From Buxus sempervirens (lineage: Eukaryota; Streptophyta; Magnoliopsida; Buxales; Buxaceae): DNA of 64,000 nt. The notes beneath the pieces are model-generated. The model saw only the letters and a program-made list of their open reading frames with translations. It was not told the origin of the DNA and made no database searches. Shown one piece after another: positions 12,240 through 24,511 of this stretch. Position numbers and translations under genes: made by a program. The number at the start of each line of letters is the position of its first letter. Position 1 is the first letter of the stretch. Location of the stretch: contig OX387194.1 of the NCBI GenBank assembly GCA_947561395.2, positions 20,260,048-20,324,047 on the forward strand, in the 5' to 3' direction.

Positions 12240-13060
12240 ATCAAAGTCAAGCAGATGAATCGCGAAATTGCCGATACGAAATACAGAGTGACCTTTTTTC
12301 TAGGGTTTATGCAGGATTAACTACCGATTAATCGAATTGATCTGATTAACCACTGGGTACCAATCGATGATAACTGATTAATCGTAAGTCATATCCGACT
12401 AACCATTATATTTAGATTCATCGATAATTGGCAATTCAAATTACAGACTGTCGTTTTCTGAGGCAAATTGCAGGATTAAGAGTCAATTAATCAAAACTTG
12501 CCGATGAAAGACTGGGCGAGTAGCAATCCATGATAACTGATTAATCGTAACGAATGATCAACTAATCATGAAGTTTTGATTAATCGACGAAGAGCCAATT
12601 CAAATTATAGAGTGTCATTTTTGTAAGACAAATTTCAGGACTAAGGCCCGATTAATCGAGAATTGCCGATGCACAACTGGGCGCATAGCAACTGATGGTA
12701 ACCGATTAATTGTAACAAATGACCGACTAATCATGAAGTTTTGATTAATTGCAGACGTTCCGATTCAAATTCTAGCGTGTCGTTTTCCTAAGACTAATTT
12801 CAGGATTAACACCCGATTAATCGAGATTTGCCGATGCACAACTGGACGCATAGCAACCGATGGTAACCGATTAATCGTAACGAATGACCTACTAATCATG
12901 AAGTTTTGATTAATCGCAGACGTTTCGATTCAAATTCCAGCGTGTCGTTTTCCTGAGACTAATTTCAGGATTAACACCTGATTAATCGAGAATTGGCGAT
13001 GCACAACTGGGCGCATAGCAACCGATGGTAACCGATTAATCGTTTATTACTCACGATTAA
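12240..13060 (+). repeat. 165-bp tandem repeat, four to five copies
   Basis: The phrase GTGTCGTTTTCCT occurs at about 12448, 12612, 12777 and 12942, a period of 164-165 bp. Each unit contains AGGATTAA..CCGATTAATCGAG, GATGCACAACTGGGCGCATA and two or three further ATTAAT words. A more degenerate unit starts near 12283. It is unrelated in unit sequence to the 201-bp array except for the ATTAAT words. Confidence 0.93.
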
Positions 13061-13475
13061 TCATTGATTTGATGATGCATCTAGATTTTGTTGATTAGAT
13101 GGACGGTTGGTTTTTTTGTTGTGGTGCACCACATCGTGCATTGCATAAGATGACTTTGGGTTAATCATAACAAAATGTTAGATTAACCACTATTTTGATG
13201 AGCAATGTATTAATTAACGATCGCAAATGTTTAGTCCCTTTGTCGGAGGTCTATGAATTTTGAGTTCATGTTGTTGACCCCAACTGTTTGGCTAAGGCAT
13301 CGTCGGATTGGTTTAGGTATTTGAGTGTTAGAATGAGAAAAAATAATATCAATTTCTTAATTGTTTTGAATGTGCAACCTAGCAAAAAACATTGTTAACC
13401 ATGTATACATCACTAACTTTTTCATGTTAGCCTCTCCAATTATCAATTACAGACTCTCACCAATGTAATAACATC
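13061..13475. other. MULE spacer
   Basis: AT-rich sequence between the 165-bp array and the stop codon of the HMG-box gene. No exon is recognised. Confidence 0.5.
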
Positions 13476-15330
13476 TCAGTCACCTATTTCTTTATCAGCT
13501 CTACTATTGCAGCTTCCATATGCATCTCTTACAGCAGTGATGGCTGTCTGATATGCATCATTCATTATCTGTAACTCTTTCCGCATGTGCACCAGCCGAC
13601 CAGCCACATCCTGAAAATAGGAGAATGATAGAGTTAGTTACGTTAGAGGGTCAATAATAGGACTGTAATGAATGGAAATTGCCGATGAACGGTTAGACGA
13701 GGTATGCATAATATCTTACAGGGTCAATAATAGGAAATTTAGAGTTCAGATCTTCAGGGGTAACTGGAACATCCTCCTTTAACCGTTCCGGTGTGGACTA
13801 CACAATAGAAAATAAATAAACACAACATTCCAATGTCATTATAAGTCAAAAATTGTGAAGAGGGGAGCGGATCCATACTTGCGCTTTTGATGGAAATTCA
13901 CTTTTGCATGCGGAACTTCCAAAACCAGTGTTAGACATCAATGCCTCCAAATTGACCTGCAAAACACATGCTCACAATTAATTCACCTTGTTGTATAATG
14001 CATCAACCTGAGCTAGCATATACAATGTAAAGTAAAGTAAACTCGTCCGAGGCCGAATCCACCGGCTTTCTTCTTTGCGGTGTCTTGTGCCTTCAAACGC
14101 TCTTTTGTCCAAACCAACAAACGTGGCAATCGTCTATTGGGGTTTGGCGGGCCACGAAGAACACGTTCATAATAGAACAATTGGAAAATATGAAGGCAAG
14201 CAATGGAACCATCGTCATGGATATGTGTTTGTATATTCAGAAAATATACAAAATGCAAAAGTAACGTGAATACTTCGAATTAACAGTTCTCACCTGCAAG
14301 AACAAAATGCAACCACCTATGCATTGCTTCTTCTTCAATTGAATTACTTTGATTTCTGGGATAAGGCGATGAAGAACAAACTCTGCCCAATTTAGGGAAG
14401 GCAAGCTATGTACATCTACCACTGTGTGTAAGAAACTCCTACTAGCACAAAGGTTCGCATTTGGGCACAAAAGACAACCTAGTGCGAATAAAACAAATGC
14501 TTTTATAAAATCAGGGCCAGACTCAGGGATAGCTAACCTAGACTGCAATTCTTTAAGGGGAATACCATGCTTCTCAATCTTAAACAAACTACGGACCTTC
14601 TCTACTCTATCATCTGGTCCAGAAGTGCTGATTGGCTCTCCTACATGACTAATCCCTAATATGGCACTGACATCTAAACTAGAAATAGGAATGGAGTACT
14701 CTCTGATTTGTAGGCAACAATTGTGTACATCGACTTAATTAACAAGCCAAATACATAAATCTCTCTTAAGAGACCTGCTGTGAAGATGAAGAAGGGACCC
14801 AAAACCAATGGCTTCTACCACTGAACGCTGTTCTTGCGTAAACCCGTTGCAACACTCCACGAATCGCAGTGGAGAGCATCGAGTGATATTTTTTGATGCT
14901 TCAGACCGAGATGTTTTCCATTCAACTGCGTGTTGGGCAGCTCGCTCGTGATATGGCCGCCTTGCTTCTGCATCCATATCCCGCCACACTGCTGCGGCAC
15001 TGTCATTAACCTATAAATAAATTATACAATGGCATGAACTGCGTGTCAAATCTGTTTGCAACTAATCAGGAAAAATACTTTCTTTAGGATTATCTGTTCT
15101 CCACTTCTTTCGAAATTTTTAATGTACTCAGACCTACATGGGATACAAGAAAATAAATCCATCAAATACAATCATTATTACACTAACTGTTTATGATAAA
15201 TCTATCAAACACATGCAACAAATATCACGTTTCCTTACTTGAATATAACCCAAGGATTTGGAGGTCTTTTTGCCTTCGGTACCGAGGTAGAAGCTGCTCC
15301 AAGATCATGAGTAGGTGCATTTTCGTCCAT
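13476..15330 (-). pseudogene. HMG-box plus plant-mobile-like domain gene of the MULE
   Basis: Minus-strand gene of about seven exons. Exon 1 (15330-15239, ATG at 15330) ends in KRPPNPWVIF. Exon 2 (15133-15079) encodes SEYIKNFERSGEQIILKK. Exon 3 (15010-14294) continues VNDSAAAVWRDMDAEARRPY. Spliced together these give a full HMG box of the mating-type/SOX kind, which binds and bends DNA. The rest of exon 3 (CNGFTQEQRSVVEAIGFGSL..IWLV) and an exon at about 14230-14045 (IHDDGSIACLHIFQLFYYER) match the plant-mobile-like domain of MULE-associated proteins. Small exons near 13957-13860, 13800-13735 and 13612-13476 finish the gene. One in-frame TAA (14735-14737) interrupts exon 3 and the frame resumes directly after it. 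The acceptor before the 14230 exon is unclear. Confidence 0.75.
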
Positions 15331-15760
15331 GACTAACAAAGATACAACAACTATATGCTAAAGCATGTGCAAGAACACACATAGTAATAAATTAACCTCA
15401 TTTCACAGGAAGGTTCTAATATTACAACACATTGTCAAATAAAACAATGATAAGGAAGTAATAATAAATAAAAATTAACATTGTCCTCCAACCAAATATC
15501 AATTAACTACAACAAATCCTCCCCGCTGTCTCCAAACGAACATTCATTGATCCCCAGTTTTCAACGATACAACATTTGTTTGCCTTCCGCTTTGCTTACT
15601 TTAAAGGGTTGGAACGCATCCACACACAGCTTGAACCTACAAGAATTGTTATTAATAACAAAGCTTACTTACTACAAGTAACTTGGATAGACAGAATTAG
15701 ATTCACATTGTACAAAATAACAGTGGATACCTCTATGATAACTGCATCCAAGACCAACCT
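15331..15760. other. spacer between two minus-strand MULE genes
   Basis: Promoter-side of the HMG-box gene and 3' side of the transposase gene. Small open frames here have no family signature. Confidence 0.5.
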
Positions 15761-18062
15761 CTAGATTGAGGCCCTGCATGTAGTTCAGTTGCGTCCTGCC
15801 TCATTGCAACGGGAATAGTGGACCGGCCGCTTGTTTTGGAATTGAGACTCTATGTGCTTCTGTCGAGGCTGCCCAGGTCATCGCTTTGTTTTAGGGGGCA
15901 GCATGCTTGTTGGTGTTTCAGATGAGTCAGCAAGAGATATCGCATCAATATCCAGCATTAGGTATGTCATGTGTTGGTACACTATGCATCAACTCTGCAT
16001 ATATCAGCTCTTGAGTATACTTGTGATAACACTGCTCCACATACTCATATAAATTTAGTGATTTCTTCTGCAAAACAGCACATGCATGTTCATAAGGTAT
16101 GCAAGACATTTGCCATCGCTTGCATGTACACTCACGTCTCAAGATATCCACAGTAATGTTTCTATCACATGGTCTGATTTGATATTCATGTTCACCACAT
16201 TGCATTACAGACAACCCCACTCGTGCTATATTCTCTTCAAATTTTCTTCGCAATGCGACCACAGATAGGTGTCTCCCATGTGCTGATCTCGTTCTTCTTC
16301 CTTACCAACATCTTAGTTAACTTAACCTTATGTGCATCAATGAATCTTAAGATAGGATATTTCCTCTTCTCCAACATCCAAGCATTAAACGACTCGGCTA
16401 CATTTGAATATAGCTTATCCCAACGCTTCTTAGGAAATAAGGAATTTGCCAAATGTTGAGGACCATTTTGCTTCACCCAACCAAACATTTCATGTGGATA
16501 TGATTGCAATACATCCATCGCCATATCAAAATCCCCTGGAAGCCGAGCATAAGCTATATCATCCAATAATCCCAAAGCCACCTTCTTCGCTTTGCTTAGA
16601 TGAAATTGATTAATGAATTTGCTGAAATTTTCTTTCACATGCCGATAGCAATGAGCATGATTTTGAAACCCAAATGTGCTACCCATAGCATTGATAATAC
16701 TCTAATGCCTATCACTCACAATCACAACATCGGCACGACCTCCAATTGCATACTTGATCCGTTCGAGGAACCATAGCCAATCCTCGTTATTCTCAGCAGT
16801 CACAATTGCATAAGCTATCGAGTACATACCATCATCAGCATCGAGAGCTGTAGTAGACAATAACGTTCCTTGATATGGTCCGCTAAGGTGGGTCCCATCA
16901 ATGAAAAGTAAAGGTCTACATCTTACTGCAAACCCTCTCAACGAACAAAAGTATGCAATGAACAACTGCTTAAACTTCCCCTCATCACTCGATGTACACC
17001 AAGCCACCGTCCATGGATTGGACTCCATCAAGCGTTGACACATCCATGGAATAAGTTTATACGAGTCCTCCACATTTCTGTCCATCTTCCTCTTCACTTT
17101 CTCCTTGCTCCTCCAACATTACTGGTATGTTAAATTCATCGCATGATCATTATGAAAGTCCTTGGAAATTTGTTGTGGCAAGTAATTCGGTGTCTCTCTT
17201 ACTGTTTTCTCAATAACACTAGCTATCCACTTTGATCGCACAATAGGCTTTATTGAGACTTCATCTTGTGCCGAGTGTTTGTGTATATTCACAAACTTGT
17301 GCGCCATCATGCAGTCCGTATGTTTCACACGACCTACGTTATTTTTCAAAAGACAATCTTCAACAGAACATCTGGCAGAGATATATTCTCGACTATTTTT
17401 CTTGAACACATAACGGAATCTGTTGCCAATGGCATGCTTGTAGACAGCTTGCCTGAATTCATCACCACTCCTAAAAACCTAACCATCACCAATAATTTGT
17501 GATTGCCACATTCTAGACACAAATGGCGCCCTATTGTGTTCAATACAACTCCCAACAACTGTAGGCTCTCGATCAACAAATGTGACCACAATTGGTTCAA
17601 CCAACGGTTCACTACTTATTAAATTAGTCATCCTAGAAAATAAAATAGTTTAAGTATTAAAACACTAGTATGATAACAAACACTACGACTTTGTAAGTCA
17701 AATATGTGATAATCACGTTCTGGAAGACTGAACACTTTGCAATTGCCCTTTATCGTCAAATAAGTACACATTCGCAGAACGTTTGTTGTGGGTGATAATG
17801 TTAAGTAACCCCGCTTGATCAGTAAGTGGAAGTAAAGCACTCTTATCGTACGTAAGAGAGTACTTCATAGACAAACCCACTGAAGATATCCCAAATTTAC
17901 TACAGACATCACGTACAAATTCATCGTACTGTGTATTACCACTTATATTCAAACCATCTAAACGACCCCCTGATATGATACAGACTTATCTTGCTCTATA
18001 GCTATCTCTCTACCTATATGCAAGTAGCAAAACAACGACTTCTCCGGGGGTGGTTGAGCCAT
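15761..18062 (-). pseudogene. mudrA-type Mutator transposase
   Basis: Starts at ATG 18062 (MAQPPPEKSLFCYL). An N-terminal PB1-like region, an intron near 17630-17720 and the catalytic core follow. All three catalytic acidic residues are readable: Asp in FIDGTH (16897-16899), Asp in SDRH (16711-16713) and Glu in AESFNAW (16393-16395), with the CxxH motif CYRH between them. A SWIM-type zinc finger (ECTCKRWQ..IPYEHA) near 16110 has Tyr in place of the usual third Cys. A final zinc knuckle-like segment (RCNEAGRN) leads to stop 15761-15763. Breaks: a missing G near 17972, in-frame stops near 17478, 17116 and 16699, a frameshift near 16245 and a TGA in the C-terminal tail. It formerly cut and inserted the MULE at its inverted repeats; this copy cannot encode it. 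Confidence 0.93.
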
Positions 18063-19337
18063 ACTGCACTCCACACAACATGTTAACAACTTAGGCTATC
18101 AATTATCTACCCATATAAACCAATATAATGCGCACCTTAATCAACTTCGATAAGGCGGTGAACATGTAAACCCAATTTCATGAAGCTCTGGAAATGTGTT
18201 ATTTCTAGAGTAATAAATATAATGGGAAATGCAACAAAATAAAACACCTTATTTTGCTAGGGTGACAATGAGGAAAAAGAGGAATGCAAAAGTTTGACAA
18301 AGTGAGAAGAAACAATAATTTTTCTAATTTTTTTCTAAGCAATGATTCAAGAAGAACTCTAGTCCTTCATATTTGACAATGATGTATATTGCCAAAACAC
18401 AGAACATTCTAAAAAATTCATCAACACATAGGTAGTAGCTTATGAATATCCATGAATTTAGGAAATTTTACCCCAATTTCATGATCTTCCCTGTACCCAA
18501 GATCTTTGGAAATGTCGTAAAACTCTAAGCTCTACAATTGTTTTCCTACATTTTTTTTAATTCTTAATGCATAACTTGCATTGGAATTTTACACCTAGAG
18601 ATATTTTCCATTGATAAAATTGTGTTCAAATTCTTATGCTAGAATATAATTTCCTTGGGTGTTTCTCTTTTTCGAAGAAATGTTATTTCCCGAGTAATAA
18701 ATATAATGGCAAATGCAGCAAAATAAAACACCTCTCTTATAACAATATAGATAAAATAGGCGTGTTAACTCAACCATTCAAGGGACTCAAATTTTTGAAA
18801 TTACAAGAGCAATACAAACAGCATATTGAAAATTGAGATGATTGCTCATATTTCGATTAATCGAGCTATTGAGCAACCCCCATTTCAAAGGCATCGATTC
18901 AAAGACTAAAACGAACGTAAGACAAATGTTCTTCGTCACTTTCACATGGTGTAGGAAACCCAAATACATCCATCACTCACGGATTAGGAGAAAAACGTTT
19001 AACAAAGGCTTATGATTAGGGAAAATCGGTTCATACCTTCAAGTGATTCCTCCACAACCTCCACGAAATAAATGTCCTGCGACTAACCTCCAGATGGAAA
19101 TCCTCCACGGCCGTTTTCTTCTTCGCTTGACAGAAGCGAGGGCCAAACGATCACTCAAGAATCCGTGAGATGGTAGAGATGAGAGGGGTTACAATGCCTT
19201 TCAAACCTTCTCAATCACAAGCACCAATGGTCGAAACTCATGCCGGGATGATGGATCGCCGTCGCTCAGGGAAGCCTTCATCGTTCATCTTTTGGTTTAG
19301 CGCTTAATCGTTCTTTGATAACGATTGGGTGTTTTCG
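18063..19337. other. MULE right subterminal non-coding region
   Basis: No exon is recognised. It contains an internal direct repeat (18205-18250 and 18689-18733) and one TCGATTAATCG word near 18855. It leads into the right inverted repeat. Confidence 0.6.
18205..18733 (+). repeat. pair of 45-bp direct repeats
   Basis: GAGTAATAAATATAATGG.AAATGCA.CAAAATAAAACACCT occurs at about 18205 and again at about 18689, with few differences. Confidence 0.85.
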
Positions 19338-19499
19338 AACGAAGAGGGAAGGGCAAAATGGGGTGTTGACTAAATGTTACAGTGAAAATGGACCACTTTG
19401 TAAATTGTTTTGAAAAGTTGCATCCTTCGGTAGGAAAGACTTTTCAACGTTCCATTTTGTATTTATTTTGTAAAAGACGGTTGTATTCGAAATTTTCCC
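19338..19499 (-). repeat. MULE right terminal inverted repeat
   Basis: Inverted copy of 4398-4559, ending GAAATTTTCCC at 19499 and followed by nine T. Confidence 0.95.
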
Positions 19500-20120
19500 T
19501 TTTTTTTTCTTTCTCAATGAGATCGAAATAATGCAAATTTTGGAGAGCTTCCTGTCATCCTGTGCGGACTTTAACCGATCTGAAATTAGGCTTCATCATC
19601 CACCTCATGAAGAACTCGCACATTGTCGGTGTGGCTGGCCACTGTCTTGTTCAAAAGCCAAGTTGCCCACCTCTGTTCTTGATTAAATAAAATTAAGAAG
19701 TTCATTTCTTTCCATCTTCTCCTCTCTTGTTAATTTGGTCAAGTTCAGAACTTTTTTTCACTTCTTTTGTTCAATTCTCTACTTCTCAATTTCTCACATG
19801 GTATTGCAATGGGAGTTTTTATATTCAACTCCTACGATGAGTTTGCCTTATGTTCCGTGAGAAGCCGGATGGGAGGAGTGTTAAGATATCGTATTTGGAC
19901 CCCTTATTTTATATAGTTAGAGCCTTTATTATATTTAGTTGCGCCTTCAACTATCAGCTTAAGTTTTTAGGTGCCTGGTTGTTTAACATAGGTTGCGATC
20001 AAACAGCTGTGGCTGCTGTCCTGCTCATTAACTTCCCAAAGTAGGCACTTGGCTACCGCCTCGTAATAGACATCCAGACCAAAGCAGACAAGGCCTGATG
20101 GAGGAGACGACCTGTGTATT
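19500..20120. other. spacer between MULE and CACTA; possible LTR remnant
   Basis: No exon is recognised. A stretch near 19870-19990 (GGGAGGAGTGTTAAGATATC ... CTATCAGCTTAAGTTTTTAG) resembles the start of many plant Copia LTRs. If so, the MULE and the CACTA inserted into an older, eroded element. Confidence 0.35.
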
Positions 20121-20139
20121 CACTACAAAAAAAAAGTGA

Positions 20140-20490
20140 TATAACGACACTAATATAAGGGCATTTACAAAAAAGTGCCGTTATAAGTGCCTAAATACGG
20201 CATTTCATATACAGATGCCGTTATAAAACAAGTTATTACTGCATTTTTCTAAAAATGCCATTATAAAATTATTTATTACGGCATTTCCTAGAAAAAATGC
20301 TGCTATAAAACGATTTATTACGACATTTTCCTATTGAATGCCATTATAAAATAATTTATTACGGCATTTTTTAACTGAATGCCCCTATAAAACAATTTGT
20401 TACGGCACTTATCTATCAAATGCCGCTATACAGTAATTTATAAAATATTGGATTACGGCACTTTACTATAAAATGCCGCTATAAATATAA
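20140..20490. repeat. CACTA left subterminal repeats
   Basis: Roughly a dozen 10-12 bp words of the type TGCCGTTATAAA or their complement, spaced about 25-35 bp apart. In this superfamily such words are transposase binding sites; that role here is inferred. Confidence 0.9.
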
Positions 20491-20808
20491 AATAATTATT
20501 AAAAATAAAGTAATTTTTTTGGGTGAATTTATTTAATTGATGTTTTATGAAAATAATTCAAATTTAGTCATGCAATTATTTGAAGGAAGACTAGTTCTTA
20601 ATTATTTGAAGAAAACATAATTAATTATCAATTAGAAAGAATTGGATGATTGAATATGAATTAGTTTTAAAAAATACCCCTAAAAACGATTTTTCCTTCT
20701 TTTTTTTTTTTTCAATGTTTGCAATGAGCAGAAGAACTGTCGAACTAGGGTGAGGGGAGAGAAAACAGTGAAAACTCAACTTTCTGCTGCCTATATGTTA
20801 GTTCTCTC

Positions 20809-21018
20809 TTGCAGTTGTTCTGCGGCGTCTTGTTCTTCAGATTGATCTCCTTCCTCATCTATTTTGAGCACCGTGGGGCTATGGATGTTGAGACCGAAAG
20901 CGAATCGCCTGCTATTAGAGCTCTTGGCTCTCTATTCAAACTCACTGAGGTATTCCTACTGTCTGCAATTATCCATCGATCGATAGAGGCATATAAAAGA
21001 GAGGGAAAAAAAACCTAG
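20809..21018 (+). pseudogene. captured gene fragment, product unrecognised
   Basis: An ATG at 20881 opens a plausible first coding exon (MDVETESESPAIRALG.LFKLTE) followed by a GTATTCC donor at about 20950. I do not recognise the family. Pieces near 24512-24790 (VVVAARTIR, then YGDSKSIKIDLLEM) may be later exons of the same gene. The sequence around it reads like a promoter/5' UTR with C/T-rich stretches. Confidence 0.45.
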
Positions 21019-23031
21019 AAACCTTGTTCTATTGTTAACTTACAAACCAGAGATTTTTCAGAGGAATCAGTATGCAACTGAGTAAAGGAGAGAACGAATC
21101 GTGAGTACCTCTGACAGAGAGCTATGGATTCGAGTTTGTTTGTGGTAATGGCGTGAGTATCTCTTCTGAATATTTCTCTTGTAATCGTCTTCTACAGCAG
21201 ATCCTGAGAGCTCTGGCTTCGATTTACGTTTAATTCTCTTCCTCCTCCTCGCTTCAACTCAAAGGTAAGTATATTTAACGAGTATTAATTTTATCTTCCT
21301 GTTTTGGTATTTGAAAGTATCTGTTTGTGATTCTTATGAACAATATTGGAAGCTCGAACTCAAATTTACAGGAAAAAACACATCTTAGTGATTTAGATTG
21401 AGTTGATGCTAGGAATTTTGCATGATTTGTGCTTAGTTGAGTTATTTGTTTAAGATCTGTGTCTTTGCTCTTCCGTTGTTACCTCGAACAGTACTAGAGC
21501 TTCAAGCGATCGATAATCAGATGCTCTTTCTTCGTGATTCGATTCGGTTTTGATTTAATTTTCGTCAGTTATCATTTGCTTCTGCAGTTGCATGAGCTCT
21601 GATGATTTATTAGAAATTAAGTTTTCTAATTTTCTTTCCCTTTCTCAATACTTATATATATATTTAATGTGATGATAGCATTGATTCATGGGGGAGTTTG
21701 CCACATGCTCATGAAGAGTCAAGAAAGGTCAAAAAGGCAGAGAAGGTGGTTAGTGCTAAGGTGTGGCTGAGAAAATATAACATATTGCTTGAATTCATCT
21801 ATATTTTCAATGTTTAATTTAGGAAGGAAACTTCTTCTTTAACTGCATCACATTTTTTGGGATATGAAAGCAACCTTGCTACCTTGATTATGTGAATTTG
21901 GCATATGCATTTATTTGGGAACTTTCAAATTTAAAGAAAATGTCAATTTCATTTTTGAATGATGGGTTCTGATATTTTTGCAGTGAACCTTTTTCACATT
22001 AGTGGAATCTTAAAATGAGATAGTTGTTGAAAAAAAAATGGTACTTTAAGCTGGTTATAGGAATAATGGAGAAGAGTGTATTATATGACTGAGTCTGAGC
22101 CTTTTCAATCAGTAACATTGCAGTCTTGGTGCTGGGCTGGGTAGCCTGGCTTAAATCTAATGGTTTAAATTAGTTTAAGGTTTTGAGATTTGTGCTTATG
22201 AAGAACATTTGAAATGTAGATTATTAGATAATTGGCATATAGATCATATTTTGATTATTGTTTCCTTGAAGAGGATAACTAAACGGAAACTAGAGAACAC
22301 AAAGACATCAAGATAATCAAGTAGGCTTGTTATCGATTTAAACCTGTTACCCATGTCTTAAAATCCCTCGCCCATCTTTTGCATGTGTGCTTGCCTCTTT
22401 GTTGTCATTTCACTTAAGGCACAGTGAAAACCAAACAGTGAGCTTATGATCAAAGAAAATCCAATTGACAACAAACTTTATTGGCTAAAGTTGTTTTACA
22501 TTTCATATGCTAATCAGATAAAAGGATACTAATTGTTAGACAGGGATACAAAATATCACGCACGCTATATCCAGCAAGCCTACTCTTGCTAGAGTTGAAT
22601 TGTCCACAAATGTCTTCATATTCTCACCATGAGTAGAAACTAGAAAGCAATATATTTTAAACCAAATGAAGAAGCATTTGCATTTCAAACATCATACTCA
22701 AAGATTAGTGATTTAGATTTTGACTATTCAGTCTTACTCCTGCTCAACTTCCCCATTGTACTATATATTCACTTACAAGCACACAAACCAACCAATTTCT
22801 TGTCTCTCTTGTATTATAGGTAGTTTAAGCTGCACTATGAATACTGTTTGACTTCTATCGCTGCAAATTTGTTCGAGAAGATTCCTAACTGTAGTAGCTA
22901 GGAGGACTATAAATCTGACCACATTTATGGAATATCGTTGATGGAATATGTGGGCTATAAGTGGATAGCCCAGGTCCTTATAAATTAAATTCTTCTGGAC
23001 TCCTAATGGCCATCTTTTGCTTTGTTTGCAG
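21019..23031. other. CACTA interior, intron-like or non-coding
   Basis: No coding exon is recognised. A GT donor in a C/T-rich context (CAAAGGTAAGTATA, near 21263) suggests a captured 5' UTR intron border. Confidence 0.4.
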
Positions 23032-23462
23032 TTACATGCTCTTGTGGAGTATGAGATGGTGGAGGCAGCTGAAAAGGCTGTGAGAATCAGATCTGTCATT
23101 TCTCAGTGCACTTAGCTTGTGATTGTGATTGAATAACTGGAGACTAGTTGATCATTTATCTTTTTGTATGTTGGATCAGGTGGCTACTTTAAATGATGAA
23201 GAAGATTGGAGAAGTGGTATGCGAGTTAAGCTTCTCGTCAAACAAATGGTAACGAGTTACTTTTTCCTTTCTTCTGAGGCCAATTTTGCATTTCATGTTT
23301 AGCTTCCTAATTATTTACGTCCAGGGAAAGTATGGAATGTCCAGAAAAGTTTGGAAGGGGGCTGCTGCTGAGAAGGATAGTGATATACCAGCATCTGATA
23401 CAACAGGAGATGAACAGAGCCTTAGCTCAAATGAGAACCATGCTGAAGCAACTGAACTAGAG
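23032..23462 (+). pseudogene. captured fragment of a La-related protein 6 (LARP6) gene
   Basis: Three small exons with GT-AG borders: 23032-23079 (LHALVEYEMVEAAEKA), 23180-23248 (VATLNDEEDWRSGMRVKLLV) and 23325-23462 (GKYGMSRKVWKG, then an acidic Ser-rich tail). They match the end of the RRM-like domain and the following linker of plant LARP6 RNA-binding proteins. The La motif and the C-terminal part are missing. The fragment keeps its introns, so it was captured as genomic DNA and not as a cDNA. Confidence 0.78.
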
Positions 23463-24511
23463 GTAAGCAGATCTGTTGTTTCACTTCTGGCATTATTTGA
23501 AGGTGTATGCTATAAGATGACACGGCTAAAATTGTAATATACCAAGAGAAATAGCCAATGTCAGATATTAGTATTAGCTTAAACAATAACCTTCTCAGTG
23601 ATTAACTTTTTATATTGGCACAGAGGTTCTAGACTCGCCAACCAAGAAGCCCAAATTAATTCGTCCCTGCTTAGCTGTTTTAATAATTTTTAAATTTATA
23701 CTCTTAAGCCTGAACCCAAACTCTTGGTATATTACAATTGCATGTCTCAGTAGTTTCTGGAGTCTGAATTGCAGGATGTTGTAATGAAATTCCTTCAGAG
23801 TTGGGTCCAAAATTTATGAAATAGAAGGGATTGAAGCATGTTGCTTTCTCATCTACTGATGGGGCTCTGGAGGCGGCACCTGTGGTGAGACTTACCTAGT
23901 GGAGTTCTTTATGTTACGGTTTTTATGTTATTTTAATTGAGCTTCATGCATACCAGAAGATATGGTTTTCAACAGATAGGGATAAAGGAACAAAATTTTT
24001 GTTGCCAACTAACACTAGTTTGGATAAGGCATTTTCTTTTTGTTGGTATCATGCGTACTGGCTAAAGAAGGAGGGCAATGGGAGTTGTGGATTTTGCATT
24101 TAGATAGCAAATATGTTTCTGCTCATCATTTTCCTAGTGCTAGTTGTATTCTCATTCTATTATGTTTATAGATAAAGTCAATCCTTCTCATATTTACTTT
24201 CATGGTACTATTGGAGGTTGTGGTAATTTCAGAAATCTTATATATGTAGAGTCTGGTTTCTTCGGTTCGAATTATTTGTTCGTGTGTTTCTTATATTTGT
24301 CGGATTACCATGCAGATTTTGAGGGAAAGTCCATTGTATCAAAGATGCTGTTTCTTTAAATCTATTATCTTCTCTGAACTTTAGTTGTAGCACTATCGAG
24401 ATAAGTTTCTGGGTTATATGGAACCCATTTGAATGTGATTGAGTATATCAGATTTTATGGAAAAGATAATTAGGACCTTGATTTGAGGTACTACTTCGAC
24501 CTCTCTCTGCA
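23463..24511. other. CACTA interior without a clear gene
   Basis: A possible small exon near 23829-23886 (GLKHVAFSSTDGALEAAP before a GTGAGA donor) is of unknown family. The rest is non-coding. Confidence 0.35.

Larger units (their letters stand above)
4398..19499. mobile_element. 15.1-kb multi-gene Mutator-like element (MULE)
   Basis: Bounded by long terminal inverted repeats (4398-4559 and 19338-19499) that begin GGGAAAATTTC. They are flanked by nine or more T on both sides (4389-4397 and 19500-19508), consistent with a 9-bp target duplication, though a T-run is weak evidence. Inside, from left to right: a Ulp1 protease gene (+), a putative-plant-transposon-protein gene (+), an HMG-box/plant-mobile-like gene (-) and a mudrA-type transposase (-). 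A MULE with a Ulp1-like gene fits the Kaonashi (KI-MULE) group. All four genes carry premature stops or frameshifts, so the copy looks non-autonomous. Two tandem-repeat fields fill much of the rest. Confidence 0.92.

Noticed and set aside
4389..19508. Treating the T-runs as proof of a 9-bp MULE target duplication
   Set aside because: Both flanks are T-rich, so the match could be chance. Only the inverted repeats are used as firm evidence.
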